In this document: in pieces, positions 1-7,691 of the stretch
Numbering within the stretch: position 1 is the first letter of the stretch
How the letters are laid out: each line of letters starts with the position of its first letter
Source: Micromonospora costi
Lineage (GTDB): Bacteria; Actinomycetota; Actinomycetes; Mycobacteriales; Micromonosporaceae
Reading direction: 5' to 3'
Assembly (NCBI RefSeq): GCF_003626655.1
Contig: NZ_RBAN01000001.1
Coordinates: forward strand, 868,001-932,000
DNA length: 64,000 nt
Notes under the pieces: model-generated
The model's database searches: none
The model's input: the letters and a program-made list of their open reading frames with translations, nothing else
What the model was told of the DNA's origin: nothing
Made by a program: the position numbers and the translations under genes

Positions 1-1
1 C

Positions 2-1120
2 GGGTCCGGGACCCTCGTGGGGCTCCGCGCCGGGCCGCGCGGGCTGGTGCTCGCCGGCCCGGCCGGCGTCCGGCCGGGCGCGGACGGTGACGACCAGCGG
101 TACGAGTGGGGCACGTGGACCGCGCCGCCCGTGCCCGCCGGCTTCGCCGTCGCCGAGGTGGTGCCGTCGTGGACGGCGGAGACCCCGGACGGCTGCTGGA
201 TCGAGGTCGCGCTGCGCGGCTGGCACGCCGACGCCCCGGCCACCGGCTGGTACGTGCTGGGCCGGTGGGCCGGCGACGACCGGACGGTACGCCGCACCTC
301 GGTGCCCGGCCAGCGCGACGCGACCGCCCGGGTGGAGACCGACACGCTGGTGGTCGGCGAGGCGACGGTCACCGGGTGGCAGGCGCGGGTGACGCTCCTC
401 CGGCCGGCCGGCAGCGGGCTCACCCCCGTGCTGCGTACCGTCGGTGCGGTCGCCACCGGTCCCGCCGGCGCTCCCGCGTCCGGTGTCGCGCGTCCCCACG
501 GGTCCGCCCGCGGGAGGGTGCTGGACGTGCCGCGCTACTCGCAGCGGCTGCACGCCGGCGCGTACCCGCAGTGGGGCGGCGGCGGGGACTCCTGGTGCAG
601 TCCCACCTGCACGTCGATGGTGCTGGCCTTCTGGGGGGCCACCCCGCCGGCCGACCGGTACGCGTGGGTCGACCCGCCCGGCCCCCGTCCGGTCGTGGTG
701 CACGCCGCGCGGCACTGCTTCGACCACGCCTACGCCGGGGCCGGCAACTGGCCCTTCAACACCGCGTACGCGGGCCTCCACGGGATGGACGCCTTCGTCA
801 CGCGGCTGCGGTCGCTGGCCGAGGCCGAGGAGTTCATCGCCGCCGGCATCCCGCTGGTGGTCTCCGCGGCGTTCCGCGCCGGCGAGGTGCCGGGCCTGGA
901 CTACGACACCCGCGGCCACCTGATCGTGCTGGCCGGTTTCACCGAGTCGGGGGACCCGGTGCTCAACGACCCGTACGCGCCGGACGACGAGGCGGTGCGG
1001 CGGGTCGTGGACCGGGATCGGTTCGAGGCGGTCTGGCAGGCCGGCAGCGGTGGCATGGCGTACGTGATCCGCCCGCCGGAGGTGCCGCTGCCGCCGGCGC
1101 CGGCGCAGGCCAACTGGTGA
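2..1120 (+). CDS. C39-type papain-like peptidase, 5' end outside the window
   Basis: The reading frame is open through the left edge, so the true start is upstream; GTG at 17 is only the first in-window start. The C-terminal half is a Peptidase_C39_2-like domain: a catalytic Cys in the WCSPTC motif (about nt 596), a His in GHLIVL (about nt 916), and an Asn-Asp in LNDPYA (about nt 964). This order, Cys then His then Asn/Asp, is that of papain-fold C39 peptidases. The preceding ~170 residues form a beta-rich region without a family I recognise. Similar actinobacterial proteins are secreted, but the signal peptide would lie outside the window. It ends 31 nt before the stop of the convergent PQQ-like gene. 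Substrate unknown. Confidence 0.8.
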   Translation, partial: GSGTLVGLRAGPRGLVLAGPAGVRPGADGDDQRYEWGTWTAPPVPAGFAVAEVVPSWTAETPDGCWIEVALRGWHADAPATGWYVLGRWAGDDRTVRRTSVPGQRDATARVETDTLVVGEATVTGWQARVTLLRPAGSGLTPVLRTVGAVATGPAGAPASGVARPHGSARGRVLDVPRYSQRLHAGAYPQWGGGGDSWCSPTCTSMVLAFWGATPPADRYAWVDPPGPRPVVVHAARHCFDHAYAGAGNWPFNTAYAGLHGMDAFVTRLRSLAEAEEFIAAGIPLVVSAAFRAGEVPGLDYDTRGHLIVLAGFTESGDPVLNDPYAPDDEAVRRVVDRDRFEAVWQAGSGGMAYVIRPPEVPLPPAPAQANW

Positions 1121-1151
1121 GGCGCCGGCCCGCGGCCCGGCGGGCCGGCGG

Positions 1152-2432
1152 TCAGCGGCGCAGCGGCCACAGCCCGTAGTCGCCGTTCACCCGCCGGCAC
1201 ACCAACCGGTCGCTGCTGTTCTGGCACTCCCCGGCGGCGCCCCGCAGCACGTCCAGCGGCCGGGCCGTGCCGGTGACGACGTCCAGCTCGGCGACCAGCA
1301 GCCCGCCGCGGTGCCGCCGGGTGCCGATCAGCGGCCCGTCGAGCCGGCTGGGGCGGGACAGCTCCCAGCGACCCAGCTCCCCGAGGACCGTGCCAGTGGT
1401 CGCGTCGAGCAGGGCGAACTGCTCGGCGCCGGGCCCGGCGCTTCGCACCGCGCTGGCCACGAGCCGCCCCCGGGTCGCCCAGATGCCGGCCCACCGGTCG
1501 TCGGCCCAGAGCCGGCGCCCGGACGCCGGATCGAGGGCCAACAGGCCGCCGGAGCGGCCCTGCAGGCAGATCACGGGGCCGCACTCCGACACGAACAGCG
1601 CGTCGGCGACCTGGGTCCGCCAGAGTGGCCGGAGCCGGTCCACGTCGTACGCGGCGACGGTCGCGGGGGTGCCGCCGACGGTGAGCAGCAGGCCATCCAC
1701 GACCTGAACGTTGACCATGCGCTCGTCGGCGGGCCCCCACAGATCCCCCCGGTTCACCACGGCACCGGTGGCCGCGTCCCGCACCTCGACCCGGCCGTCG
1801 GCGGTGCTGTACACCACGCGGTCCACGGCCGAGCCGGTGAGCCGGTAGGCGAGTTGCCCCGGCGGGAAGTCGGCCTCCCAGCGCACACTCCCGCAGCAGG
1901 GATCGACCGACCGTAGCGTCCGGCCCCGCTCGTCGTCGCCCGTCTCCATGAGCAGCGCGCCACCGGCGCTCTCCACCGCGGTGGCGGGCTGCTGCCACCG
2001 GTACGCCCCGGTCGCCCGGTCCAGTGCCACGGTCACGTTGGTCTGGCCGTCCTGCTGGAAGCCGGTCACCAGCAGGATGTCACCCAGCAGGGACATCCCC
2101 CAGTACCGCCCCTGAACCGGCAGCGGGGCCTCCCACGCCAGCTCCCCGCCCGGCAGCCGGTACGCCTCCAACCGCCGCTGCGGCCCGCGCGGCCCGGACG
2201 GGTCGATCACCAGGAAGAGGTCGTCGGCCAGCAGCGCCTCCGTGCCCACGACGGCGGGCACGACGACCATGTCGCGTCGCGGTATCGGCGCCCCCGCCGC
2301 GAGCGTGGCCAGCGCCACGAGCAGTGCCAGGGCGCAGCGCAGCGGCCGGCCGACGGCCCGCGGGGGCCGGGGCAGCTCCTCGGGCTCCGGCTCGTGCCGC
2401 AGCTCGCCGAGGTCGATGACGTGGTCGGTCAC
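1152..2432 (-). CDS. PQQ-like beta-propeller protein, membrane anchored (paralogue B)
   Basis: 426 aa from GTG 2432. The N-terminus has a short conserved cytoplasmic stretch (VIDLGELRHEPEPEE), then one hydrophobic segment (about residues 32-48, rich in A/L), then an exported domain of repeated blade motifs such as ALDRATGAYRWQQP, LDPASGRRLW and LLDATTGTVLGEL. These resemble PQQ-binding-like (WD40/PQQ_2) propellers. Several Cys occur near the C-terminus and in the middle (CCGS, CGPVICL), possibly disulfides. The start overlaps the stop of the upstream paralogue by 4 nt (GTGA), so translation is probably coupled. An upstream in-frame extension to 3401 is only the antisense-rich shadow of the neighbour. 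Function unknown; such propellers often act as scaffolds or ligand sensors outside the membrane. Confidence 0.75.
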   Translation of the reverse strand: MTDHVIDLGELRHEPEPEELPRPPRAVGRPLRCALALLVALATLAAGAPIPRRDMVVVPAVVGTEALLADDLFLVIDPSGPRGPQRRLEAYRLPGGELAWEAPLPVQGRYWGMSLLGDILLVTGFQQDGQTNVTVALDRATGAYRWQQPATAVESAGGALLMETGDDERGRTLRSVDPCCGSVRWEADFPPGQLAYRLTGSAVDRVVYSTADGRVEVRDAATGAVVNRGDLWGPADERMVNVQVVDGLLLTVGGTPATVAAYDVDRLRPLWRTQVADALFVSECGPVICLQGRSGGLLALDPASGRRLWADDRWAGIWATRGRLVASAVRSAGPGAEQFALLDATTGTVLGELGRWELSRPSRLDGPLIGTRRHRGGLLVAELDVVTGTARPLDVLRGAAGECQNSSDRLVCRRVNGDYGLWPLRR

Positions 2433-3718
2433 GCGGGCCACCGCCACACTCCGAACGAGCCGTCCGGCCGGCGGCACATCATGGCGCTCGGGCCGGCCTG
2501 GCACAGCTCGCTCGCGCCCGGGATCGCGTCGAGGACGCGGAGACGGACGTCCGCGAGATCCAGCTCGTAGGGAGTCAGCCGGCCGCCGCGGCCGGGCCGG
2601 ATGCCGACCAGGGGACCGTCCGGCGCGACCGACGCCAGCAGGGACCAGTCCCCCAGGTCGGCGATCTGCCCGCCGGTGCTGGCGTCCAGCACGCCGTACC
2701 GGCTGCGGTTGTCCCGGAGGGTCGCGACGAGCAGACGGCCCGATCGGGCCTCCATCACCGCGTCCCAGCCCGACGTGCGCCACCGGAGGGCGCCCGTCGC
2801 CGGGTCGAGCGCCTGGAGGCCACCGTCGCGGACCCAGACGCACAGCACCTCGCCGCACACACCCACGGACTCCACCGCCGGCAGCGGGACCACCCAGCGA
2901 CGCTCCAGCCGGTCCAGGTCGTAGGCCGTCACCGTCTGATCGTCGATGAAGAGCACGAGGTCGTCGGCGACCAGGCCGGACAGCTCGGCGGACGCGCCCG
3001 GGGGCGGGTCGGCACGTGCCAGCACGGCCCCGCTCGCCGGATCGCGCACCTCGACCCCGCTGCCGGGCCCGAACACCACGACCCGGTCCACCGCGCCGTC
3101 CCGCAGCCGGTAGTTCGGGCTGCTCCGCAGGTCCCGCAGCGACCAGGCCAGCTGACCCGACCCCGGGTCGACCGCCCGGAGCGTCCAGGCGCCGTCGTCG
3201 CGCATCCGCTGGAGGAACAGCGAGCCGGTCCGGCCGGACCGGGCGATGCCGGGCTGCCGCCACCGGACCTGCCCGGTGCGGGCGTGGAGGGCGATCGTCT
3301 CGCCGTCCGCCTCGGCCCGGGAGTTGACCGTGAGCAGCAGCGTGTCGTCGTGCGGCTCGATCCACTGGATGTACCCGCCGACCGGTACCCGGACGCGCCA
3401 CAGCGGCTCGGCGCGCGGGGGCGGGTTCGCCGGCCGCTCAGGCATCGGGTAGGCGGTGAGGTCCCGGTCACCGGAGGTCACCCCGTCCACCGGCTCGTCG
3501 ACGACCACCAGGTCGCCGACGACGAAGGCCTTCCCCACGGGCGAGCTGGGCACCACGGCCGCGACCCGGCCCGGCGCGGGGGCGGCGCCCGCGAGCGTCC
3601 CGAGGACGAGCAGCGACACCAGCGCCGTCCGGAGTGGACGGCCGGCGGCGCGGGGGCGGGGGCGGTCGGGGCTCGGTTTCGGGTGGTCGCGCAGCTCACC
3701 CAGGTCGATGACCGTCAT
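2429..3718 (-). CDS. PQQ-like beta-propeller protein, membrane anchored (paralogue A)
   Basis: 429 aa from ATG 3718; a GTG 45 nt further up is possible but lacks the conserved start seen in the paralogue. It begins MTVIDLGELRDHP, matching VTDHVIDLGELRHEP of the downstream gene. One transmembrane segment follows (about residues 30-45) and then seven or eight blade-like repeats (ALHARTGQVRWRQP, VDPGSGQLAWSL, ALDPATGALRWRT). Length and order match the downstream paralogue, so the pair arose by tandem duplication. Cys pairs (CGEVLCVW, CQAG...CRR) are conserved between the two. It is divergent from the membrane protein starting at 3825, with about 106 nt between them. No catalytic motif is visible; PQQ cofactor binding is not implied by the fold. 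Confidence 0.75.
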   Translation of the reverse strand: MTVIDLGELRDHPKPSPDRPRPRAAGRPLRTALVSLLVLGTLAGAAPAPGRVAAVVPSSPVGKAFVVGDLVVVDEPVDGVTSGDRDLTAYPMPERPANPPPRAEPLWRVRVPVGGYIQWIEPHDDTLLLTVNSRAEADGETIALHARTGQVRWRQPGIARSGRTGSLFLQRMRDDGAWTLRAVDPGSGQLAWSLRDLRSSPNYRLRDGAVDRVVVFGPGSGVEVRDPASGAVLARADPPPGASAELSGLVADDLVLFIDDQTVTAYDLDRLERRWVVPLPAVESVGVCGEVLCVWVRDGGLQALDPATGALRWRTSGWDAVMEARSGRLLVATLRDNRSRYGVLDASTGGQIADLGDWSLLASVAPDGPLVGIRPGRGGRLTPYELDLADVRLRVLDAIPGASELCQAGPSAMMCRRPDGSFGVWRWPA

Positions 3719-3810
3719 CGCCGCCCTCCCGTCACCCGACCCGCCGCGTGGCACGACCGGCAAACCGGCCGTGGCCGTACCGGCCCGGCAAATACGCCCA
3801 ACCCCGCCTG

Positions 3811-3816
3811 TACGAT
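3811..3816 (+). promoter_or_regulatory. -10 box for a leaderless transcript
   Basis: TACGAT lies 8 nt upstream of GTG 3825 and no ribosome binding site precedes that GTG. This is the spacing expected if transcription starts at or next to the start codon. Confidence 0.55.
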
Positions 3817-3824
3817 GGCCCGTC

Positions 3825-5726
3825 GTGGCCGTGCCGGTGGTAGACCCCTCGCTGACTCCCGTTGCCGACGCCGAGCGGACCGGGACCGCGCCGGCCGGAA
3901 GGCTCCGACGCCGCCCGGCCCGTGCCGATCTGCTGGCCCTCGGAGCCTATGTGCTGCTCGGCGTTTTCGTCTGCCTGCACTACTGGGCAGACGTGCAGGC
4001 CCGGGTGTCCTCGCACCTGCCCACCGACCACAGCTGGTTCGAGTGGCTCTTCGCGCACGGCGCCTACTCCGTACGGCACCTGGAGAACCCGCTCTTCACG
4101 GTCCGGCAGAACGCCCCCGACGGGGTGAACATGATGGCGAACACCTCGCTGCTCGGGGTGACGCTGCCGCTGGCTCCGCTGACCATGCTGCTGGGCCCGC
4201 AGGTGATGTACGCCCTCTACCTCGGCGGGGCGCTGGCGGCCACCGCCGCCACCAGCTACTGGATGCTCTCCCGGCATCTGGTGCGCTCCCGCGCGGCGGC
4301 GTTCGTCGGCGGCGCCTTCCTCGGGTTCGCGCCGGGCATCGTGCACCACGCCAACGGCCAGCCGAACTTCGTCTCGAACTTCCTGCTCCCGCTGATCGTG
4401 GTGCGCGTGCTCCGGCTCGGCGAGGCGGGCCGGTGGCGGCGCAACGGGTTGGTGCTGGGCCTGCTCGTCGCGTACCAGATCTTCATCAACGAGGAGATGC
4501 TGCTGCTCACCGCGCTGGCCTGCCTGGTCGTCGTGCTGGCGTACGCCGTGCAGCGGCCGTCGGCGGCGCGGGCCGTGGCCGGCACGTTCGCCGCGGCGCT
4601 CGGCGTCGCGGGCGCGGTGGCCCTGGCGATCACCGCGTACCCGATCTGGTTCCAGTTCAACGGGCCGCAGTCGTACCGGGGTCTGCAGGGCGGCGTGTTC
4701 CACAACTGGGGCGAGGACCTGGCGGCCTTCGTGACGTTCCCCCGGGACACCCTGGCCGGCGACCCGGCGGTCGAGCAGACCATCGGCCTGACCGAGCAGA
4801 ACACGTGGTTCGGCTGGCCGCTGGTGCTGGTGGCCGTGGTGGCCCTCGTGCTGCTGGTCCGGCGGTCGCTGGCGGCCCGGATCCTCGCGGTGCTCGTCGT
4901 GGTCTTCGGCGTGGCGGCGCTCGGCCCCCGGATCCGGCTGAACGGCGTGGAGACCACGGTGAACGGCCCGTGGGCGTACCTGCGGGACGACCTGCCGCTG
5001 GTCGAGATGATGATGCCGACGCGGCTGGCCCTGGTGGTCGCCGCCGCGGTCGGTGTGCTGCTCGCGCTCGCCTGGGACGCGCTCGGGCGGCGTCCGCGCC
5101 GCCCCGGGCCGGTGCGGATCCCGGCGCAGCGCACCGCCGAGGCGGACGCGCCGCCCGCCGAGCCCACCGGCGGTCACGACCCGGACCGCCCGGCCCGGCG
5201 GCGGTGGCTGCGCCCCGTGGGGTACGCGGCCATCACCCTCGCCGTGCTGCCGCTCGTCCCCCGGCCGCTGCCGGCGCAACCGGTGGACCCGCCGCCGCAC
5301 TTCATCACCGCGGGCGGCTGGCGGCCGTACGTCCCGGCGGGACGGACCCTGGTGCCGGTGCCGATCCCCAGCAACGTGCACGGGCTGCCGACGCTGCGCT
5401 GGAGCGCGCTGACGGCGCAGGAGTTCCCGATCCCGGCCGGCTACTTCATCGGGCCCAACGAGAAGGGTGAGGGCACGTTCGGCGCGCCGAACCGGCCGAC
5501 CAGCACCCTCATCTACTCCACCATGGACAGCGGCACGGTCCCGGCGATCACCGAGGAGAACCGCCGCCAGGCCGTGGAGGACCTGCGCTGGTGGCGGGCG
5601 TCGGTGGTGGTGCTCGGCGCCCACCCGAGGGAGGCCGTGCTGCGGGACCTGATGACCGCGCTGCTCGGCCCGCCGCAGCGGGTCGACGACGTGTGGCTCT
5701 GGGACGTACGCCCCCTGGTGGGCTGA
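3825..5726 (+). CDS. Polytopic membrane protein, GT-C-like, family member 1
   Basis: 633 aa from GTG 3825, chosen because a TACGAT -10 box is 8 nt upstream (GTG 3831 and 3837 are alternatives). About 11 hydrophobic segments are followed by a C-terminal extracytoplasmic-looking domain (about residues 480-633). The first loop has a conserved Asp (PTDHSWFEW) and the motif NAPDGVNMMANTS. Both recur in the two minus-strand genes at 5766-7691 and 7691-9745, so the three are paralogues. Shared C-terminal motifs are ITAGGWRPYVPAGRTLVPVP, GYFIGPN and a final WDVR. The topology, with an acidic residue in loop 1, resembles GT-C glycosyltransferases using lipid-linked sugars, but this is inference. It is convergent with its paralogue, 39 nt between stops. 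Confidence 0.75.
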   Translation: MAVPVVDPSLTPVADAERTGTAPAGRLRRRPARADLLALGAYVLLGVFVCLHYWADVQARVSSHLPTDHSWFEWLFAHGAYSVRHLENPLFTVRQNAPDGVNMMANTSLLGVTLPLAPLTMLLGPQVMYALYLGGALAATAATSYWMLSRHLVRSRAAAFVGGAFLGFAPGIVHHANGQPNFVSNFLLPLIVVRVLRLGEAGRWRRNGLVLGLLVAYQIFINEEMLLLTALACLVVVLAYAVQRPSAARAVAGTFAAALGVAGAVALAITAYPIWFQFNGPQSYRGLQGGVFHNWGEDLAAFVTFPRDTLAGDPAVEQTIGLTEQNTWFGWPLVLVAVVALVLLVRRSLAARILAVLVVVFGVAALGPRIRLNGVETTVNGPWAYLRDDLPLVEMMMPTRLALVVAAAVGVLLALAWDALGRRPRRPGPVRIPAQRTAEADAPPAEPTGGHDPDRPARRRWLRPVGYAAITLAVLPLVPRPLPAQPVDPPPHFITAGGWRPYVPAGRTLVPVPIPSNVHGLPTLRWSALTAQEFPIPAGYFIGPNEKGEGTFGAPNRPTSTLIYSTMDSGTVPAITEENRRQAVEDLRWWRASVVVLGAHPREAVLRDLMTALLGPPQRVDDVWLWDVRPLVG

Positions 5727-5765
5727 CCGCCACGGGCCACCGCCGTCCCGGCGGGCGCGGCGCGC

Positions 5766-7691
5766 TCAGCCGAGCCGGTCGCGGACGTCCCACACCCGGG
5801 CGCCGTCGACGTCCCGCCCGGGGCCGAGCAGCTCGTCGAGCACGCGCCGGACGGGCTCGGAGTGCCGCAGGTCGCCCTGCACCACCACGGCGGCCCGCCA
5901 GTGCCGCAGGTCGTCGAGGGCCTGCCGGCGGTCGGCGTCGCCGATCGGCGGCACCTCGCCGGTCTCGGCGACGCGACGCAGGAGGACCGCCGTGGGTCGG
6001 TCCGGGGCGCCCCACCGGGCGGCCCGGTCGCCGGGACCACCCGGGCCGATGAAGTACCCGCCCGGCGCCGGGAAGGCGAGCCCGGTCCGGGCCGACCAGA
6101 GCATCCCGGGGCTGACCGCGGCGCCGGTCACCGGCGGCACGGGGACGACGGTCCGGCCCGCCGGCACGTACGCCCGCCACCCGCCCTCGGCCACGAACGC
6201 CGGTACGGTCACCGACGGCACGGTCCGGATCGGTGTCGGCGTGAGCGGCAGGAGCGCCGCGGCCACCGCCCCGGTCCAGAGCAGTCGCACGGGCACCGCC
6301 GGTGCGGGCGGGCCGGTCGGCGTCCGCGCGTCCCCGCCGCCGGCCCCCGACTCCGGGCCGGCCAGCTCGGTGGCCGGCCCGGTATCCGGCTCGGTGGCCG
6401 CCGAGAATCGCGCCGCCCACACCCGGTCCAGGGACAGAGCCAGCAGGATGCCGAGCACCGGCACACAGACCAGCGCCAGGCGCGCCGGCACCGCGAGGTC
6501 GACCAGGGGCAGGCCGGCCAGCAGCCGGTACGGGCCGGGGACGCCGGTGGACGTACCGTCCACCCGGATCTCCGGCCCGAGCGAGAGCAGCGCGAAGAGC
6601 AGGCCGCACCCGGCCAGCGCCCGGACCAGCGGGCGCCGCCACAGCCAGATCACGATCACCACGGCGAGCACCAGCAGTCCGGGCCCGAAGAACGAGTTCT
6701 CCTCCGTCGGGTTCGGCGCGAGCAGCCCCGGCCGGTAGTCGTCCCCCACCACGGTCTGCCGGGCCGCGGCCGTGAACGACGCGGCGTCGAGCCGGAAGCC
6801 GTCCACGTCGAACGCCATTCCCCGGTAGTGCTGGGGCCCGAAGAACTGGAACCAGAGCGGGTACGCCAGCAGCACGCCCGCCACCAGCGCGCCGACCCCG
6901 ATCCGCCGCAGCAGCGCGGGTGCCGCCCGGCGGGCCGCGGCCCGGTCGGCGAGCGCGTACCCGAGCACGAACACCCCGGCGGCGAGGGCCAGGAAGACCA
7001 GCACCTCCTCGCCGAGGAAGACCTGCCAGGTGACCAGCAGGCCGAGGATCACGCCGTCGCGGCGCACCCGGTCGCGCCCGGGGCGGAACAGCACCGCGAG
7101 GATCGCCGGCACCAGGAACTGGGCGGCCATGTGCAGGTGCGCCCCGGCCTGCGCGACCATTCCCGGCGCGAAGCCGCAGAAGAGCCCGCCCACCGCGGCG
7201 GCGGCCCGCGAGGCGACCAGCCGGCGGCGCAGCAGCGCGTACCAGGCGGTGGCCGTGCCGGCGAGGCAGACCACCACCGCCACGCAGAACGCGGCCTGCG
7301 AGCCGAAGAGCAGCGTGACCGGCGCGAGCGGCACGCCGAGGCCCAGCACCGACGTGTTCGCCATGAGGTTGACGCCGTCCGGCGCGTTCAGCGCGGTGCT
7401 GTAGAGCGGGTTCTCGAGCCCGGTCACCGCGCGGGCCGCCCGGGCCAGCATCCACTCGAAGAGGATCTGGTCGCCCGCCTGGTGGAACAACCGGCCCGGG
7501 TGACGCCACTGCCCGCCGGTGAGCAGCACGGCCAGGGCCAGGTAGCCGGCGGCGACCACGAGAGCGTCCGGCGTCCACCCCGGACGGCGCGGCCCTCGCG
7601 CTCCGGATCCCGTGCCGTCGCGGGGCCGTGGGTCCTTCCCGGGCCGCGCGTCCGTCCCGGGCCGCTCGGGGACGGCGGTGCCGCTGGCCAT
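5766..7691 (-). CDS. Polytopic membrane protein, GT-C-like, family member 2
   Basis: 641 aa from ATG 7691, which overlaps the stop of the upstream paralogue by one base (TGATG), indicating translational coupling. The first ~35 residues are charged and Pro/Arg/Gly rich (cytoplasmic). About 11 membrane segments follow, with loop 1 carrying GDQILFEWML and NAPDGVNLMANTS. A cytoplasmic linker of Gly/Ala/Thr-rich low complexity sits near residue 450. The C-terminal domain has FVAEGGWRAYVPAGRTVVPV, GYFIGPG and WDVRDRLG. It is closest in layout to the member at 3825-5726 and more distant from its operon partner. Probable envelope polysaccharide or lipoglycan glycosyltransferase; substrate cannot be read from the sequence. 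Confidence 0.75.
   Translation of the reverse strand: MASGTAVPERPGTDARPGKDPRPRDGTGSGARGPRRPGWTPDALVVAAGYLALAVLLTGGQWRHPGRLFHQAGDQILFEWMLARAARAVTGLENPLYSTALNAPDGVNLMANTSVLGLGVPLAPVTLLFGSQAAFCVAVVVCLAGTATAWYALLRRRLVASRAAAAVGGLFCGFAPGMVAQAGAHLHMAAQFLVPAILAVLFRPGRDRVRRDGVILGLLVTWQVFLGEEVLVFLALAAGVFVLGYALADRAAARRAAPALLRRIGVGALVAGVLLAYPLWFQFFGPQHYRGMAFDVDGFRLDAASFTAAARQTVVGDDYRPGLLAPNPTEENSFFGPGLLVLAVVIVIWLWRRPLVRALAGCGLLFALLSLGPEIRVDGTSTGVPGPYRLLAGLPLVDLAVPARLALVCVPVLGILLALSLDRVWAARFSAATEPDTGPATELAGPESGAGGGDARTPTGPPAPAVPVRLLWTGAVAAALLPLTPTPIRTVPSVTVPAFVAEGGWRAYVPAGRTVVPVPPVTGAAVSPGMLWSARTGLAFPAPGGYFIGPGGPGDRAARWGAPDRPTAVLLRRVAETGEVPPIGDADRRQALDDLRHWRAAVVVQGDLRHSEPVRRVLDELLGPGRDVDGARVWDVRDRLG

Noticed and set aside
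3284..5470. Long open frames antisense or out of frame to real genes (for example 3284-5470, 7628-10240, 15351-18344, 40745-44563, 52596-55859)
   Set aside because: They are rich in Arg, Gly, Pro, Ala or His, lack any family motif, and mirror recognised genes; they arise from the very high third-position GC.
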